DNA of 64,000 nucleotides, from the NCBI GenBank assembly GCA_934045075.1, contig OW203738.1, positions 2,108,001-2,172,000 on the forward strand, read 5' to 3'. This DNA is from Yponomeuta sedellus (lineage: Eukaryota; Arthropoda; Insecta; Lepidoptera; Yponomeutidae). Of this stretch, positions 63,690 through 64,000 are shown piece after piece (the first letter of the stretch is position 1; each line of letters starts with the position of its first letter). The notes below the pieces were generated by a model. The model ran no database searches. It was not told the origin of the DNA and saw only the letters and a program-made list of their open reading frames with translations. The position numbers and the translations under genes were made by a program.

Positions 63690-63799
63690 ATAACAATTAC
63701 ATACAAGTACATACATTGCTTCTGGTCCCATATTAGGATACCCTGTGTCGTAGGAACCGGAAACTACGCCATCACAAACATGTAAACATCCAGGACCTA
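63690..63799 (-). repeat. SINE-2, 3' part
   Basis: Minus-oriented tail (acattgcttctggtcccata, 'ccctgtgtcgtaggaacc'), truncated before the head. Confidence 0.8.
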
Positions 63800-63814
63800 A
63801 CCTGACAAAAGCCT

Positions 63815-64000
63815 CTATTATACTATTTTTATTTTTAAAGCACTAACCCGTGCTAAGGACAAATTTAAAAACCTATTTAGAGGCTAAAAATTTCACCCAT
63901 GCCGGGATTCGAACCCGCAACCTCTGGCACGGATAGCCAGAGATTGCGGGTTTGAATCCCGGCATGGGTGAAATTTTTAGCCTCTAAATAGGTTTTTAAA
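63815..64000. repeat. SINE-1 foldback, cut by window end
   Basis: Left arm minus-oriented to 'cgcaacctctggc', right arm plus-oriented from 'acggatagccagagattgcg' to 'aataggtttttaaa'. They form a near-perfect hairpin with a loop inside the anticodon arm. Confidence 0.86.

Noticed and set aside
53024..64000. Search for the first half of the Shaw T1 domain and start codon
   Set aside because: No minus-strand frame resembling the conserved N-terminal T1 segment with a phase-fitting donor was found. The exon is presumed to lie beyond the window.

Overview
This is a eukaryotic, AT-rich, intron-dominated window from an insect, most likely a moth or butterfly. The evidence is one conserved insect ion-channel gene with small exons and consensus GT-AG junctions, spread over more than 33 kb, embedded in a dense mixture of tRNA-derived SINEs, 5S-rRNA-derived SINEs, RTE and other LINE tails, non-autonomous Helitron-like ends and MITEs. 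No sign of bacterial or viral gene organisation was seen. Lepidoptera is an inference from the repeat types, not a database result.

The only gene I can support is a Shaw-type (Kv3-like) voltage-gated potassium channel on the minus strand. Six coding exons are visible, in transcription order 52906-53023 (C-terminal half of the T1 domain), 33549-33743 (T1 to S1 linker), 26741-27421 (S1 to start of S6, including the TVGYGD filter), 26262-26397 (rest of S6 and a basic tail), 22701-22829 (Gly/Pro-rich segment) and 19278-19696 (acidic C-terminus and stop). The phases agree at every junction (0, 0, 0, 1, 1), giving 558 residues. The start codon and first half of T1 are not visible here and must lie beyond position 64000. 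Positions 1-19277 are downstream of the gene and hold only repeats, transposon relics and unassigned DNA.

Region by region: 1-19 kb holds MITEs, 5S-SINEs, a 142-bp-period tandem array, relics of a transposon protein with repeated arginine-rich motifs and of a THAP zinc finger, a 697-bp element with a 9-bp target duplication, a Helitron-like end and an RTE LINE fragment. 19-27 kb holds the 3' exons of the channel and their introns. 27-53 kb is two long introns filled with SINEs, LTR remnants (with a clear primer-binding site at 48666) and the 3' end of a Penelope-like element. 53-64 kb is the next intron upstream, with a transposon ORF relic, a LINE C-terminus, a long (CATA)n tract and a cluster of SINEs.

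The most unusual signal is a tRNA-like SINE family (called SINE-1 here). Many copies are bounded by 7-16 bp direct repeats, yet begin with an inverted copy of their own 3' portion, so that they form snap-back structures. Other points of interest are a 5S-rRNA-derived SINE family with two subfamilies and one copy fused to a different tail, a decayed duplicate of the second visible Shaw exon, and very short Penelope-type insertions with target duplications. The family names SINE-1 to SINE-4 and MITE-A to MITE-D are labels for this window only.
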